From: Ryuthela nishihirai | Lineage: Eukaryota; Arthropoda; Arachnida; Araneae; Heptathelidae | Direction of reading: 5' to 3' | Assembly (NCBI GenBank): GCA_038380435.1 | Contig: JAWZYU010000001.1 | Location: 11,760,001 to 11,824,000 of the forward strand | DNA: 64,000 bases | Part shown: positions 44,755-54,989 of the stretch, piece after piece | Position numbering within the stretch: position 1 is the stretch's first letter | How the letters are laid out: every line of letters starts with the position of its first letter | The notes under the pieces: generated by a model | What the model was told of the DNA's origin: nothing | The model's input: the letters and a program-made list of their open reading frames with translations, nothing else | Databases searched by the model: none | Translations under genes and position numbers: made by a program

Positions 44755-46655
44755 ATCCCAACAGAGATTTGCTTTTATACTAACATTAAAAATGATTTCT
44801 CTAAAAAACGATTAGGAGAATTACAAATGATTGAGAGAAAAAAAATAAAAGAAGTGTGAAAAACTGATTGAAAAAAAAGAAAGCAGGGGCCACGGGGGAG
44901 TATGCAAACACAGTTCAATGTCAATTCTGTATTGGTTCAGGAGGATCTAGATAGAGTTAAATACTGATCTGTCTTTTCTTTGGAAAACCGCCGCTTCCTT
45001 TTTAAAAAATACAATTTGAAATTTATCGCAATATATATGAGGTAATCATAATATATAATATATAACTCCATAATTTTAAAAAGAAAGCTGAAATGTTAAA
45101 TAGGAACAGAAATTTCATCTTCTGCATCTAACTAACAATAGCGCTAAATGTGGAATGATTTGGGTTCCTTTCTTGGAATAGGCAAATTTCTTTCACTTAA
45201 GACTGGACATTGTGACTCCAATAATTCAAAATAGGTCTCAGATTGAATCAGATACTAATTATTGTTATTATTTGCAATAAAGTCGCGAGAGTTATTGAAA
45301 CCGAGCTCGTGGTTATAAGAACTCGCTAAACCAAGATGCCTCTTCTCGTGGAAAAACTGCTCCGAGTTCACTCCTCCAACATCGAGTTTTATTTTAAAAT
45401 GAGCAAGCTTTTGAAATTGCATTGGAGTTTTCCTTCAGGCAGAGAACTTAAAGAGGTCTTCAAGTCATCCCAAGGTAGGGTCAATGAGTTTATCGATTCA
45501 AATATTTCTGCTGCATTAACCACACACCCTTGAGCATTTGCTATACATTTTCTTTTCGTTCTCAAAACGAAGACTGCGTGAAACGTATTTCCTTGATTCG
45601 CGACAGCAACAGTTAACCCTGCAAATTCAGTCCCTCCCTCCCGCTTCTTATCCCCCCCTCCGCCATAAGCACTGTAATCCTCCTTTTCAATCCCCCCTCC
45701 TTAGCGGGTAATGAAAATTCTCCTCCTCCGCCGATTTCGCCGCGCAACAGGAGAGAGCGCCCGAGGCACGTGAGTTGCATCACTGGCGCCCTTTCTTCAC
45801 CCACCATCAGGTGAGTGATTTCCTCGTGCGACTTCGCCCATTGGGATGGGTGTCGCTTTTCCACATATCTTCGCGGTCACATAAAAAGGCGATTTAACGC
45901 CAAATTGCGCAATCCACTATTATCCCGTCCTCTGCGTATGGAGGGGGCGGGGGGATTGGGGGGGGACTAAAGACGCTAAGCTGCGTCAGATGTTGCCCGG
46001 GAGATTCTTCAGTGTTGTATCCAGTAGTGATGCACGAGGATTACACTAATACCTTGTTGCCAAGCAACGAGCAATAATGGTAACTGCAATGCCCGAGGAA
46101 TGTCCAACTTCACAAAGCCACACTAAGCCTCATCTGAAATAGAGCGCCGCTGCCAAAGTGGTGATTTTTTACAATTTATCTTCTGATTTTTTTAAGCTTT
46201 CCTTCTCTCGTCCTTTACACGCTGAGTCACTTTCCTCGCTTTCCCCCCTCGTGCCCCGATTCCGAATGAGACCTGATTTAACAGAATTACCACAACGAGC
46301 TCTCTTTGCTTCGGAAGCACCAGCTATGCAGACACGATCTGACTCGGCGAATTACAGGCGAAGCGAATAAACTCATCTCCATGGTGACCACCATTACTAG
46401 AGAGTAAATAAAAAGAATTCCCATCACTTGAGTCGCAAATGATTACTGCTTGTTTTACGACATGCGGCATTTTTATCGTAAGTTTATTGCTTTTCCATTG
46501 GAATGAAATTCTTTCAATTCAATTTGAGAGCAATGCGCAAATGACCCCTTTGACATTCACTTGCAAAAGTAGTCGATACCTTCTCAGATTCGAGTCCTCC
46601 TACTCTGTTGCCGTTCAGATTTTCCTTCTGTCACAGCCCTCGAGCAGAAAAGAGG
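44755..46655. other. Unique stretch, partly G+C- and C-rich
   Basis: 44,755-45,590 is A+T-rich. 45,600-46,350 is richer in C+G, with CCTCCCTCCC, CCCCCCTCCG and a GGGGGCGGGGGGATTGG run near 45,943. Several ORFs of 63-83 codons show no domain. It could be a promoter or other conserved non-coding region of a nearby gene, but nothing proves that. Confidence 0.3.
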
Positions 46656-46659
46656 GAAC

Positions 46660-48350
46660 GGTGAGGATCTAAACGGCCTCAAGAGGAAAAAAGGTAATGT
46701 TGAGACTCTAAACGGCCTCGAGGAGAAAAGGAGGAAACTGTGGGCATCTAAACACCATCGAGGATAAAAGAGGCAACTGGGCAACTAAGCGCCCTCGAGA
46801 AGAAAAAAAAATGGAAATGGTGGGAATATAAACGCTCTCAAGAGGAAAAGAGGCAATGGTGAGCATCTAAACGTCCTCGAGGAGAAAACAGGCAACGGTG
46901 AGCATCTAAGCGCTCTCAAGAGGAAAAGAGGCAACGGTGAGTATCTAAACGCCCTCGAGGAGAAAAGAGGCAACGGTGAGCATCTAAACGTCCCCGAGGA
47001 GAAAACAAGCAACGGTGAGCATCTAAATGCCCTCAAGAGCAGAAGAGGCAACGGTGAGCATCTAAACGCCCTCGAGGGGAAAAGAGGCAACGGTGAACAT
47101 CTAAACACCCTCAAGAGGAAAAGAGGCAACAGTGAGCATCTAAACGCCCTCGAGGAGAAAAGAGGCAACGGTGAGCATCTAAACACCCTCAAGAGGAAAA
47201 GAGGCAACAGTGAGCATCTAAACGCCCTCGAGGAGAAAAGAGGCAACGGTGAGCATCTAAACGTCCCCGAGGAGAAAACAAGCAACGGTGAGCATCTAAA
47301 TGCCCTCAAGAGCAGAAGAGGCAACGGTGAGCATCTAAACGCCCTCGAGGGGAAAAGAGGCAACGGTGAACATCTAAACACCCTCAAGAGGAAAAGAGGC
47401 AACAGTGAGCATCTAAACGCCCTCGAGGAGAAAAGAGGCAACGGTGAGCATCTAAACACCCTCAAGAGGAAAAGAGGCAACAGTGAGCATCTAAACGCCC
47501 TCGAGGAGAAAATAGGCAACGGTGAGCATCTAAACGTCCCCGAGGAGAAAACAAGCAACGGTGAGCATCTAAACGCCCTCAAGAGCAGAAGAGGCAACGG
47601 TGAGCATCTAAACGCCCTCGAGGGGAAAAGAGGCAACGGTGAACATCTAAACACCCTCAAGAGGAAAAGAGGCAACAGTGAGCATCTAAACGCCCTCGAG
47701 GAGAAAAGAGGCAACGGTGAGCATCTAAACACCCTCAAGAGGAAAAGAGGCAACAGTGAGCATCTAAACGCCCTCGAGGAGAAAATAGGCAACGGTGAGC
47801 ATCTAAACGTCCCCGAGGAGAAAACAGGCAACGGTGAACATCTAAACGCCCTCAAGAGGAAAAGAGGCAACAGTGAGCATTTAAACGCCCTCGAGGGGAA
47901 AAGAGGCAACCGTGAACATCTAAACGCCCTCAAGAGGAAAAGAGGCAACAGTGAGCATCTAAACGCCCTCGAGGAGAAAAGAGGCAACGGTGAGCATCTA
48001 AGCGTCCTTGAGGAGAAAAGAGGCAACGGTGAACGTCCTCGAGGAGAAAAGAGGGGAAACGTTGTGCATCTAAATGCCCTCAAGGATAAAAGGAGGAAAC
48101 GTGGGCATCTAAATGCACTTGAAGAGAAATTAGGCAAAGGTGAGCATCAGAATACCTTAGAGGAGAAAAGATGCAACAGAGGGCATCAAAGCGCCCTAGA
48201 GGAGGAAAGAGACAATAGCGCCTTTGAAGAGAAAAAGAGCCAGCGTTTGGCATCTAAATGCTTTCGAGTAGAAAACAGGCAAAGGTGGGCATTCAAAGGC
48301 CCTCCAGGACAAAAGAGGCAAACGCGAGCATCCAAAGACCCTCGATGATA
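46660..48350. repeat. 39-bp minisatellite with 273-bp higher-order repeat
   Basis: The unit is GAGCATCTAAACGCCCTCG plus AGGAGAAAAGAGGCAACGGT (39 bp). About 30 well-ordered copies cover 46,861-48,030, with diverged units on both sides. Variants recur in fixed order: CGTCCCCGAGG marks the same position at 46,981, 47,254, 47,527 and 47,800, each 273 bp (7 units) apart. Because 39 is a multiple of three and no unit carries a stop in that frame, the plus strand is open from 46,789 to 48,348 (EHLNALEEKRGNG per unit, no ATG noticed). The minus strand is open from 48,137 to 46,785 (RAFRCSPLPLFSS per unit). I do not call either a gene. Confidence 0.95.
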
Positions 48351-48744
48351 GAAGATTCAAAAATATTCCTCCCAAAAAGGACAATGAGCCGTAGTCCCCT
48401 GTTCAAGAGAGGCATGCAGGTGGTTCTCCATATTTTCTAAGGAAGGGAATATTTTCCGTAAATAATGCATAATGGATATAGAGCCTTGACGTTTAACGAG
48501 GTAAATGGCAGTTATTTTCACAAATATTCTTTCCACCACCAAGAAACGGTCTCGCTACTTTTCTACCAAATGCAATTTTTTATGAGCGTGGATAAAGATT
48601 CAGATTTCGAAAACCCCTTCCCAAATAATAAATTTTCGGAATTTCAGTGAGTATTGATTAAATTAAATTAATGAACATTAAAGTAAAAAAAAGTGAATGT
48701 AAAGACATCCTGCTTACAAAAGAGTAAATAATTTTTAAAAAAGG
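48351..48744. other. Spacer without recognised feature
   Basis: Short ORFs on both strands, no domain, no repeat family recognised. Confidence 0.35.
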
Positions 48745-48909
48745 TAAGAAACGGGTTCGAGCCCCTGATAAAGCATGGATATTTGAGTTGTTTTTCTGCT
48801 GAGGTCCTGCCATCCTCTCAGACTTTCTACTATGGCATATAAACTGACAGGCTCCTGTCAGACCTATGTGGCAAGCAGATGCTTGAGGAGGTATATTTTT
48901 AAGAAACGG
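48745..48909 (+). mobile_element. SINE family B, 5'-truncated at the B box, exact 10-bp target duplication
   Basis: Body 48,755-48,899 starts at GTTCGAGCCCC (the B box) and has the complete body and tail. The flanks are TAAGAAACGG at 48,745-48,754 and 48,900-48,909. The direct flank shows that it was truncated during insertion, as happens with LINE-driven retroposition. Confidence 0.9.
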
Positions 48910-49328
48910 TTTTATTGAAAACGGTTTGTGGAACAATATACGGTAGTTGGAACAATATTCTAAAAACTCAAATATGGTAATTGGCGTATACCTGAAGATG
49001 TAGGAGAGAAACTAGAAGATGTAAAAAGGAAGTGAAAAATCGAGAAACGATTTCAAGGCATCATTATTAACGAATAAGAAAGAATAAGTCTCTCTTTTTT
49101 TTGACAGTTAGATTTATTAACACATGTATTTGGAGAAATTCGCAGAGCCTTAAATGTAACGGAAAAGATTGCAATAAGTAGAGTGCCCATATTCGATCAG
49201 AAATAAATTAAAACCAATTACAGTGCAATGTAAAGATAAGGATCAGAGGAGAAATATTTTGCTGGCAGCAAAGAAGAGAAAATTTATTTCCTCAGAATGT
49301 GTATCTTGGAGATTGGGGAGTTATAAAA
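48910..49328. other. A+T-rich spacer
   Basis: No supported gene or repeat. Confidence 0.35.
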
Positions 49329-49435
49329 TATACATAGACCGTATTTCTCCGATTCTAAGACGCACCCCGTTTCTAGAGACGTTTATATGGGAAAAGAAGG
49401 GCGTCTCAGAATCGAAGAAATACGGTCTATGTATT
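49329..49435. mobile_element. Minimal pogo-like MITE (palindromic)
   Basis: The ends CCGTATTTCTCCGATTCTA and TAGAATCGAAGAAATACGG-like (here CAGAATCGAAG) are those of the 695-bp element at 36,391, but only about 87 bp separate the outer ends. The inverted repeat continues outward as TACATAGA/TCTATGTA, so a TA-flanked unit of about 103 bp is likely. It forms a near-perfect hairpin. The ORF across it is an artefact. Confidence 0.8.
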
Positions 49436-49676
49436 GAACGAACATTTGACACCGTCGAATAAAGAGTTACTTTATGAAACGAAACAATATAAGCAAACAC
49501 ATCACTAGAAATTTGTGTGGCCAAATTTTCATCAGAAAAGATAAAAACTCGAAGATAATTGGAATCAAGAGGAAAGAAGAGTTATCAATGTTGAAGTAAA
49601 AATGACTACAATTACGATGAACAACACGGATGATAACTTAGTGTGGACAAGTGACGATTTAGAGGGTAGTGTAGAT

Positions 49677-49851
49677 CAGTGGTTCTCAACCTGTTTTTTC
49701 TAATGCCTCCCCCTTCTGACCCTAATTTACCTTGGTGGCCCCCTCATAGCCGTTATTAGTGAAAAAAACATATTTAAATATTTTGTAGCATATTTTACTC
49801 TTTTAATAGCATGTTTTGCGTTATATGAAGAAGGAATTGCAAAAATCAGTG
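49677..49851 (+). mobile_element. hAT-like transposon end
   Basis: CAGTGGTTCTCAACCTG followed by a pyrimidine-rich stretch and GGTGGCCCCCTCATAG matches the terminal repeat style of hAT (Charlie/Tip100-type) elements. No matching right end or 8-bp duplication was found before the Helitron-like start at 49,854. Confidence 0.6.
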
Positions 49852-49853
49852 AT

Positions 49854-50190
49854 CTATATAATAAAAAAGGTGTCTGTCTGAGTCTGTCTGAATTGAAAAA
49901 AACTTTGAATACCTATTCACAATCTGACCTATCCGTGAAAAAATTCACTGTAAGGTTAATCTGTGAACTGCATCTGGGGAATACAGTGGTTTCCATAAAT
50001 TCAGGAAAAATGAGAAAAATCGAGGTAATTCGTCAAAACATTTTGCGATCTTCACCAAACTTGTTCATGTAACCAGGAAAGTAATGCTGAGTGAGCATAT
50101 CGTATGCAAATTAGTCTAGGTTGCGTCAATTTGCAAAATCGGACAGCGGCATAAAAACGGGTATTTTGGAGTAGATCGTTATTTTGTGTT
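49854..50190 (+). mobile_element. Helitron-like 5' end
   Basis: TCTATATAATAAAAAAGGTG followed by GTCTGTCTGAGTCTGTCTG resembles the start of the complete Helitron at 53,769. No CTAG-type 3' end with hairpin was recognised before the Tc1 remnant, so the right boundary is uncertain. Confidence 0.5.
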
Positions 50191-50196
50191 GTAAAT

Positions 50197-50900
50197 GTGA
50201 GTAAAGAGATTCGAAATAGCCATTTTGTAGGAATGACCTCGAGACATCATTTGCCAAACGAACTGTGGTGGAAAGTTATTGGCCGGCTCGAAGTATGCCA
50301 AAGTCAGTCAGACATGGCGCGATGGCTGCATGTGAGTCCTCCTGTGGTCCATAGACTGTGGAATCAATTTCTTAGCACGTATTTCGTGACTCGGAGGTTT
50401 AGCCGAGGAAGGCTAGAGTTACAATCGCCTTATAAGACCGATATCTGCGATTAACAGCACGAAGGAGGAGGATGTCTGCTCTCTCTCTCAGCTAGGATCC
50501 TCTCTTGCAGCAGCCACTGGGGAGGTTGTATCAGCTTCTACTGTGCGTAGAAGGCCTTCATGAGGGAGGTCTGTACGCTAGAAGGCCAGTAATTTATATA
50601 CCCCTCACGTCACAGTAGAGAATTGGGCACGCACGCATGTTAATGGACAGAAGAGCAATGGAGGTCCGTACTCTTCACAGATTAGTCCCGGTATTGCTTG
50701 CAGAGTGAGTCCGGACATTTTTTTGATATGGAGAGAACGAGGTACCCGGTATCATCCCAGTAATATTCGTCAAAGAGACAGTTACGGCGGAGGTAGCGTT
50801 CGTGTTTGTGGTGGCATTTCCTTAGGTGGACGCACAGACCTTTATACTTTGACGAGTGGGAACCTCAATGCTCAAAGGTATTGATTTCAGATCTGGACTT
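50197..50900 (+). pseudogene. Tc1-like transposase remnant (type 2)
   Basis: 50,197-50,454 encodes the N-terminal helix-turn-helix (WKVIGRLEVCQSQSDMARWL, then VVHRLWNQFLS). Further fragments follow in broken frames: a serine-rich region, RRAMEVRTLHRL near 50,650, NEVPGI near 50,738 and a catalytic-core piece GISLGGRTDLY near 50,815 with LNAQRY. It is the same type as 17,663-18,600 and is inactive. The C-terminal third is missing. Confidence 0.8.
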
Positions 50901-51144
50901 AAAAAATGGCTAGCACGTCACGTTTTTATGTTAGTGGTCATTTTGACTCCTATTAAGATCTTCCTATACCAACACCTCCAAGCAACTGGGAAAATATCAG
51001 ATATTTTACTTTTTGTAATTGGCAACACTGATTGACAAGTGCGGAAAACATGTAACTGTAACCTAACCTCAGACGGACATTCTTGTTGTTTCCATTGTAG
51101 GAGGAACACGTGCTGTACGTTGCAGATAGAACTTTGGCGTTTAA

Positions 51145-51540
51145 ATGGCACAAAGGCAGCGTCGTGGATGTGTTAATGTGCCAGATAAGTTTTGCTATGT
51201 GTGTGGAAATTATATTTTAAAACCCCAGGATCGTTCGTTGACAAAGATTGCAAAGAAAGCCTATAACTTGTATTTTGGATGTCATGTTGGAGATCAGGAC
51301 AAAACATGGGCTCCATATGTGTGCTGCATTTCGTGCTTTGTTGGCCTGAGTGAATAGTTGAAAGGCAAGATAAAATCCATGCCCTTTGCAGTTCCAATGG
51401 TTTGGCGTGAGCCAACGAGTCACTTGCATGATTGCTACTTTTGCTTAACTAAAGTGTCGGGCTTTTCAAAAAAAAAACGATATACAAATGTTCCTTCGCC
51501 ATAAGACCAGTTCCTCATGGAGAATATATGTAGTGAATAA
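51145..51540 (+). pseudogene. Cys-rich N-terminal domain of a repetitive arthropod-type protein
   Basis: The ORF 51,145-51,357 (MAQRQRRGCVNVPDKFCYVC) has Cys pairs CYVC and CCISC, and the stretch YFGCHVGDQDKTWAPYVC. A TAG at 51,355 interrupts it, after which the same frame continues with AVPMVWREPTSH, CYFCL and KKRYTNVPSP. I recall this architecture (FCYVCG, GDQDK.WAPH.C, P..WREP..H..DCYFC) from many uncharacterised, multi-copy arthropod proteins that may be transposon-borne; no search was run. The frame then runs directly into the 21-bp minisatellite. Function unknown. Confidence 0.6.
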
Positions 51541-51985
51541 GTGAATGCATGTAGTGAATAATTGAATGCATCATTGGAATATAGGGAATGAGTGAATATG
51601 TATAGGGAATGAGTGAATATGTATAGCGAATGAGTGAATACGTATAGGGAATGAGTGAATATGTATAGCGAATGAGTGAATATGTATAGGGAATGAGTGA
51701 ATACGTATAGTGAATGAGTGAATATGTATAGGGAATGAGTGAATAGGAATAGTGAATAAGCATGGAGTGGAGTGAACGAGTGAATGCATGTAATGAGCGA
51801 GTGAGTGAATGCATGTAATGAGTGAGTGAATGCATGTAATGAGTGAATGAATGCATGTAATCAGTGAGTGAATGCATGTAATCAGTGAGTGAATGCATAT
51901 AGTGAGTGAGTGAATGCATATAGTGAGTGAGTGAATGCATGTAGTGAGTGAGTGAATGCATGTAGTGAACGAGTGAGTGAATGTG
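51540..51985. repeat. 21-bp minisatellite, two subtypes
   Basis: The left part has units like GAATGAGTGAATATGTATAG plus one base; the right part has units like GAGTGAATGCATGTAATGAG plus one base, both 21 bp. The unit is 7 codons, so the minus strand reads as HSLTHYM or YTYSLIP repeats (ORF 51,515-51,961), which I regard as a by-product. It ends in a GTGTGTGTG run. Confidence 0.95.
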
Positions 51986-52220
51986 TGTGTGTGTTGTACC
52001 AGAGCCTCATGTTAGCCATCCATTACCTGAGGTTTTCCCTAAAGATAAAAGGAACTTTTGAGGAAATCAACAGATAATGGATGTTGCCCGTCTCCCACGA
52101 TCTAGGACGTCTGAGGATGGCTTTTGGGGGAGGCATTTTTTTTTTCTTTTTTTCTTTTTCTTTTTTTTCAACTTTGTTTCCCTTTTTCTTTCTGTCTTCA
52201 GTTTAATGTTCTTCTGTTTT
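51986..52220. other. Possible continuation of the Cys-rich gene, then a T-rich tract
   Basis: Immediately after the array a plus-strand frame gives VPEPHVSHPLPEV before stops. That resembles the Pro-rich linker expected after the Cys-rich domain. 52,136-52,195 is T/C-rich low complexity. Confidence 0.35.
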
Positions 52221-52793
52221 TTAATTATCCTTCTCCGATTTTAGGTCAACCGAGAATGCCTTCCACATAGCAAAGAGGACCAGCAAAAGATGTAAAACAG
52301 AGAATATAAATCTCATCACATGCCACGTAATGAGGAAGACATCCTCTTCATCGTCCTCTGATCTTGTTATTGATAACAGCCAGTTATTGGTGACTTCACA
52401 TTCACTGGTGGCAGTAGATGTGGAAGATCTGGAATCACACGGGTGCGACAGTCCTGATTTAATTGGACGAGAATCCTCATCATCCACCGAAAATGGTTCT
52501 GATATATATCTTTTTGGTGGAATGTCGAACCTAATGGCACTGTGGTCATTGCGAGGGGAGGGGATATAGAATGTTGATGGTGAATATATTGATATAGAAT
52601 ATTGACCACTTTCTAGTGGCTGGCTACGCTCATTGCTCCCCTCCATACTCCCTAAACAACAGGAGCAACAAAGGTTCTTCATCTGTTTCCACCTTCGACG
52701 GAGGCATTCCCTGCCCCTCCTTGCAAAACTTGACGCGCGTTGGCGTACATTAAACGCTCTGCGCGTACGATCAGCAGTAGGCATCCTGCCCAT
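52221..52793 (-). CDS. 190-residue putative tail-anchored membrane protein, unrecognised
   Basis: This intact ORF (MGRMPTADRTRRAF...) is preceded immediately by an in-frame TGA, so the Met at 52,793 is the natural start. The next Met is three codons on. Residues 8-37 are Arg-rich. Residues 41-48 (NLCCSCCL) form a Cys cluster that could be palmitoylated or bind metal. Residues 54-145 are Ser/Pro/Asp-rich and look disordered. Residues 150-180 (DVFLITWHVMRFIFSVLHLL...) form one long hydrophobic helix near the C-terminus, followed by a charged end, as in a tail-anchored protein. No repeats overlap it and its composition is G+C-richer than the flanks. I recognise no family. It may be a single-exon gene or one exon; a donor-like GAATGTAAGT lies upstream on the same strand near 52,865-52,880. 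Confidence 0.5.
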   Translation of the reverse strand: MGRMPTADRTRRAFNVRQRASSFARRGRECLRRRWKQMKNLCCSCCLGSMEGSNERSQPLESGQYSISIYSPSTFYIPSPRNDHSAIRFDIPPKRYISEPFSVDDEDSRPIKSGLSHPCDSRSSTSTATSECEVTNNWLLSITRSEDDEEDVFLITWHVMRFIFSVLHLLLVLFAMWKAFSVDLKSEKDN

Positions 52794-53292
52794 TCAAATC
52801 AATACAAATAATACTCAGTATACACTATCTAGCAACTACTTCAAATATAAATATCTCGAATCAAATAACACTTACATTCGCATCCAAAACATTTCGTCTT
52901 AACTCTTCTAAGGAAAGATTTCCTTTAAACTAGTTAATTGTTTTTCAGTTACATTGTTCAGAATTTTGAATAATTAAGATTTTAATTTGTTGCGTCTGCT
53001 GAAGGTTTATAATGCCAGAAACAGGTAACAATGAGAATAAATTTCACATATTAATATTTATTTATTTTTGATGGCGACCATTTTGAATATATTAAAATTA
53101 GTTTGGGGGACTGCAAATGGTCATTTCTTAAAATCACATCGATTACGTATTTATCTGTTTCTTTACTCTACACACGTGATCAGAAAAGCGCTTAAATAAT
53201 TAAAAGCAAAATTTCTGAATAGTAATTTACTTCGTCATCACATGATCACATACAAATTTAAAATAGAAATTAATATAATTCTTAATTCAAAG
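52794..53292. other. Flank of the 190-codon ORF, A+T-rich
   Basis: On the minus strand this would be upstream of the ORF and includes a donor-like splice sequence and GTATACTGAGTA near 52,820. No other feature found. Confidence 0.3.
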
Positions 53293-53699
53293 GAATGGAC
53301 AACGCTTTTTTGTCCGTTAGATTTATTTACAGAAGTGTTGCAATGTGCTATTCTCATGGGGCGGAGCGCTTTCGACTGTACTCGGCAGTCATCATCAGAG
53401 CGGCGTACAGTTCCTTGTAGAGGCGGATTGTTGTTAATGACAGGTTAGGTTAAGCAAAAATAATCCACTAGCATGCTGAAACTTCCTTCCGCTGCAGAAC
53501 TCTCGTCAGCGAAGATGTCTGCATGAGAAAAAGGTATTATTATTTTAGCTTAACTTGTCACCAACAATCCGCATCTCCAAGGAACTGTACGCCGCCATGA
53601 TGATGACTGCTGAGTCTAAAGCGCTCGGCTCCATGTAAATAGCACACTGCAACACTGGTGTAAATAAATCTAACCGACAAAAAAGCGTTGTCCATTCTT
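53293..53699. mobile_element. Foldback element with about 150-bp inverted arms
   Basis: The left arm from GAATGGACAACGCTTTTTTG to about 53,450 pairs with the right arm about 53,550-53,699 with some 85-90% identity by eye. Shared blocks include TTAGATTTATTTACA, GCAGTCATCATCA, CGGCGTACAGTTCCTTG and CGGATTGTTG. The central loop is about 100 bp. No coding capacity and no clear target duplication. Confidence 0.85.
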
Positions 53700-53768
53700 A
53701 TGAGTTAATAATGATGGCGTGAAATCGTTTATCGATTTACCACTATATTCTATACAATGATATAATTA

Positions 53769-54751
53769 TCTATGTAATAAAAGAAGGTGTCAGTGAGTCT
53801 GTCTGTGGCAGCCATAACTCATCGGGAAATCAACGTACACGCTCCAAATTTTCAGAGAACGTTTCTGGTGGTGGTCCAGATTGCAGTGCCAAATTTCTGG
53901 TCGAAAGTCGAAAAGTGTGGGGGGGGAGGACTTGCTAGAACCAAAAATATTTACCATGCTATTCCTACGGGAAATGAGAATCGTTGTCAAATTACTGTTG
54001 CCATTTTCTGCTCCCTAACTGTGAAAGTTATGTGTTAAAATAGCATTTAAAATTCTGCTGCAAATCTGATGCCGTTGCCAGATTCCCCACATTTCGAAAA
54101 GCATTATTTAGGCGTTCCATTGCAGTTAGGGACCTGATGTTCTAACCAAAAATGGGGTCGGGTACGGGGAACCCGCGTACGAAATTTGGGACCTATCCGT
54201 GAAATACGACGGGAATTACAGAATGCCAAAATCTGACGAAATAATCTCGATCGTTTGTCACGGGCTGAGAGCGCGCACCGAGTCAGCAATGGTCTTTGCA
54301 ACACCGGAAATTCTTCGCGTTCAAACTGTGATAAAATGTCGGGGGGAGGAATACTAAATAACCTTTAGTGCAGGAAACAACAGAATATGAAGATTGAAAG
54401 TGAGACACGAGTTGTCACAATTTGTGTAGAAACGAAGCCACGGGCCAAGTGAGAACCTGATTTTTAAGCCAATCACCTGGCACACGGGGGACGATGTGCA
54501 GGAAATTTGGACCGTGCGAACGAATATCACGGGAGCCATAGGGCGGCAAAATCTGTGGGAACGGAAATAATATCTCGATAGCTTACGCAGAAACTAAGCC
54601 ACGGGCTATGAGGAGTGCTCGCTGATGTCAACAACGATCCGGGCAAATTTCTTCCTGTTGAATATCTGTGCTAAAATATCGGTGGTGGTGAGGGGGGTTG
54701 TTCTTACAGGTTAAAAGTGACACCCGAGCAGCGCCGGGTACGTTCAGCTAG
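53769..54751 (+). mobile_element. Complete non-autonomous Helitron (983 bp)
   Basis: Starts with TC (TCTATGTAATAAAAGAAGG) after an A, and ends with CTAG before a T, the A^T insertion signature. Twenty-some bases before the end is the hairpin ACCCGAGCAGCGCCGGGT. The interior (GTCTGTCTGTGGCAGCC and so on) recurs at the right edge of the window. It encodes no helicase and needs an autonomous partner. Confidence 0.85.
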
Positions 54752-54989
54752 TAATTAAAAACAGAAAATAAAACAACAACGACAACAAAAAGAAAAACAC
54801 GAATTGAAAACACAAACACGAAAAATTAAACGCATTTATAAAATTAACCTATAAAATTACGGGTTACACAAAAATATCACCTATTGTACAAGTCATCGTT
54901 TCACATTAAAATTGCAGTTGCTTAAAACAATACCAGATACAGGATATGACTTCTTCAAACATTACTTTTCAAATATTTACATCTAAGAA

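Noticed and set aside
46785..48137. 450-codon minus-strand ORF as a protein gene
   Set aside because: It is produced by a 39-bp (13-codon) minisatellite without stops in that frame; the opposite strand is equally open.
51515..51961. 148-codon repeat protein on the minus strand
   Set aside because: Translation of a 21-bp minisatellite; the repeat period alone keeps it open.
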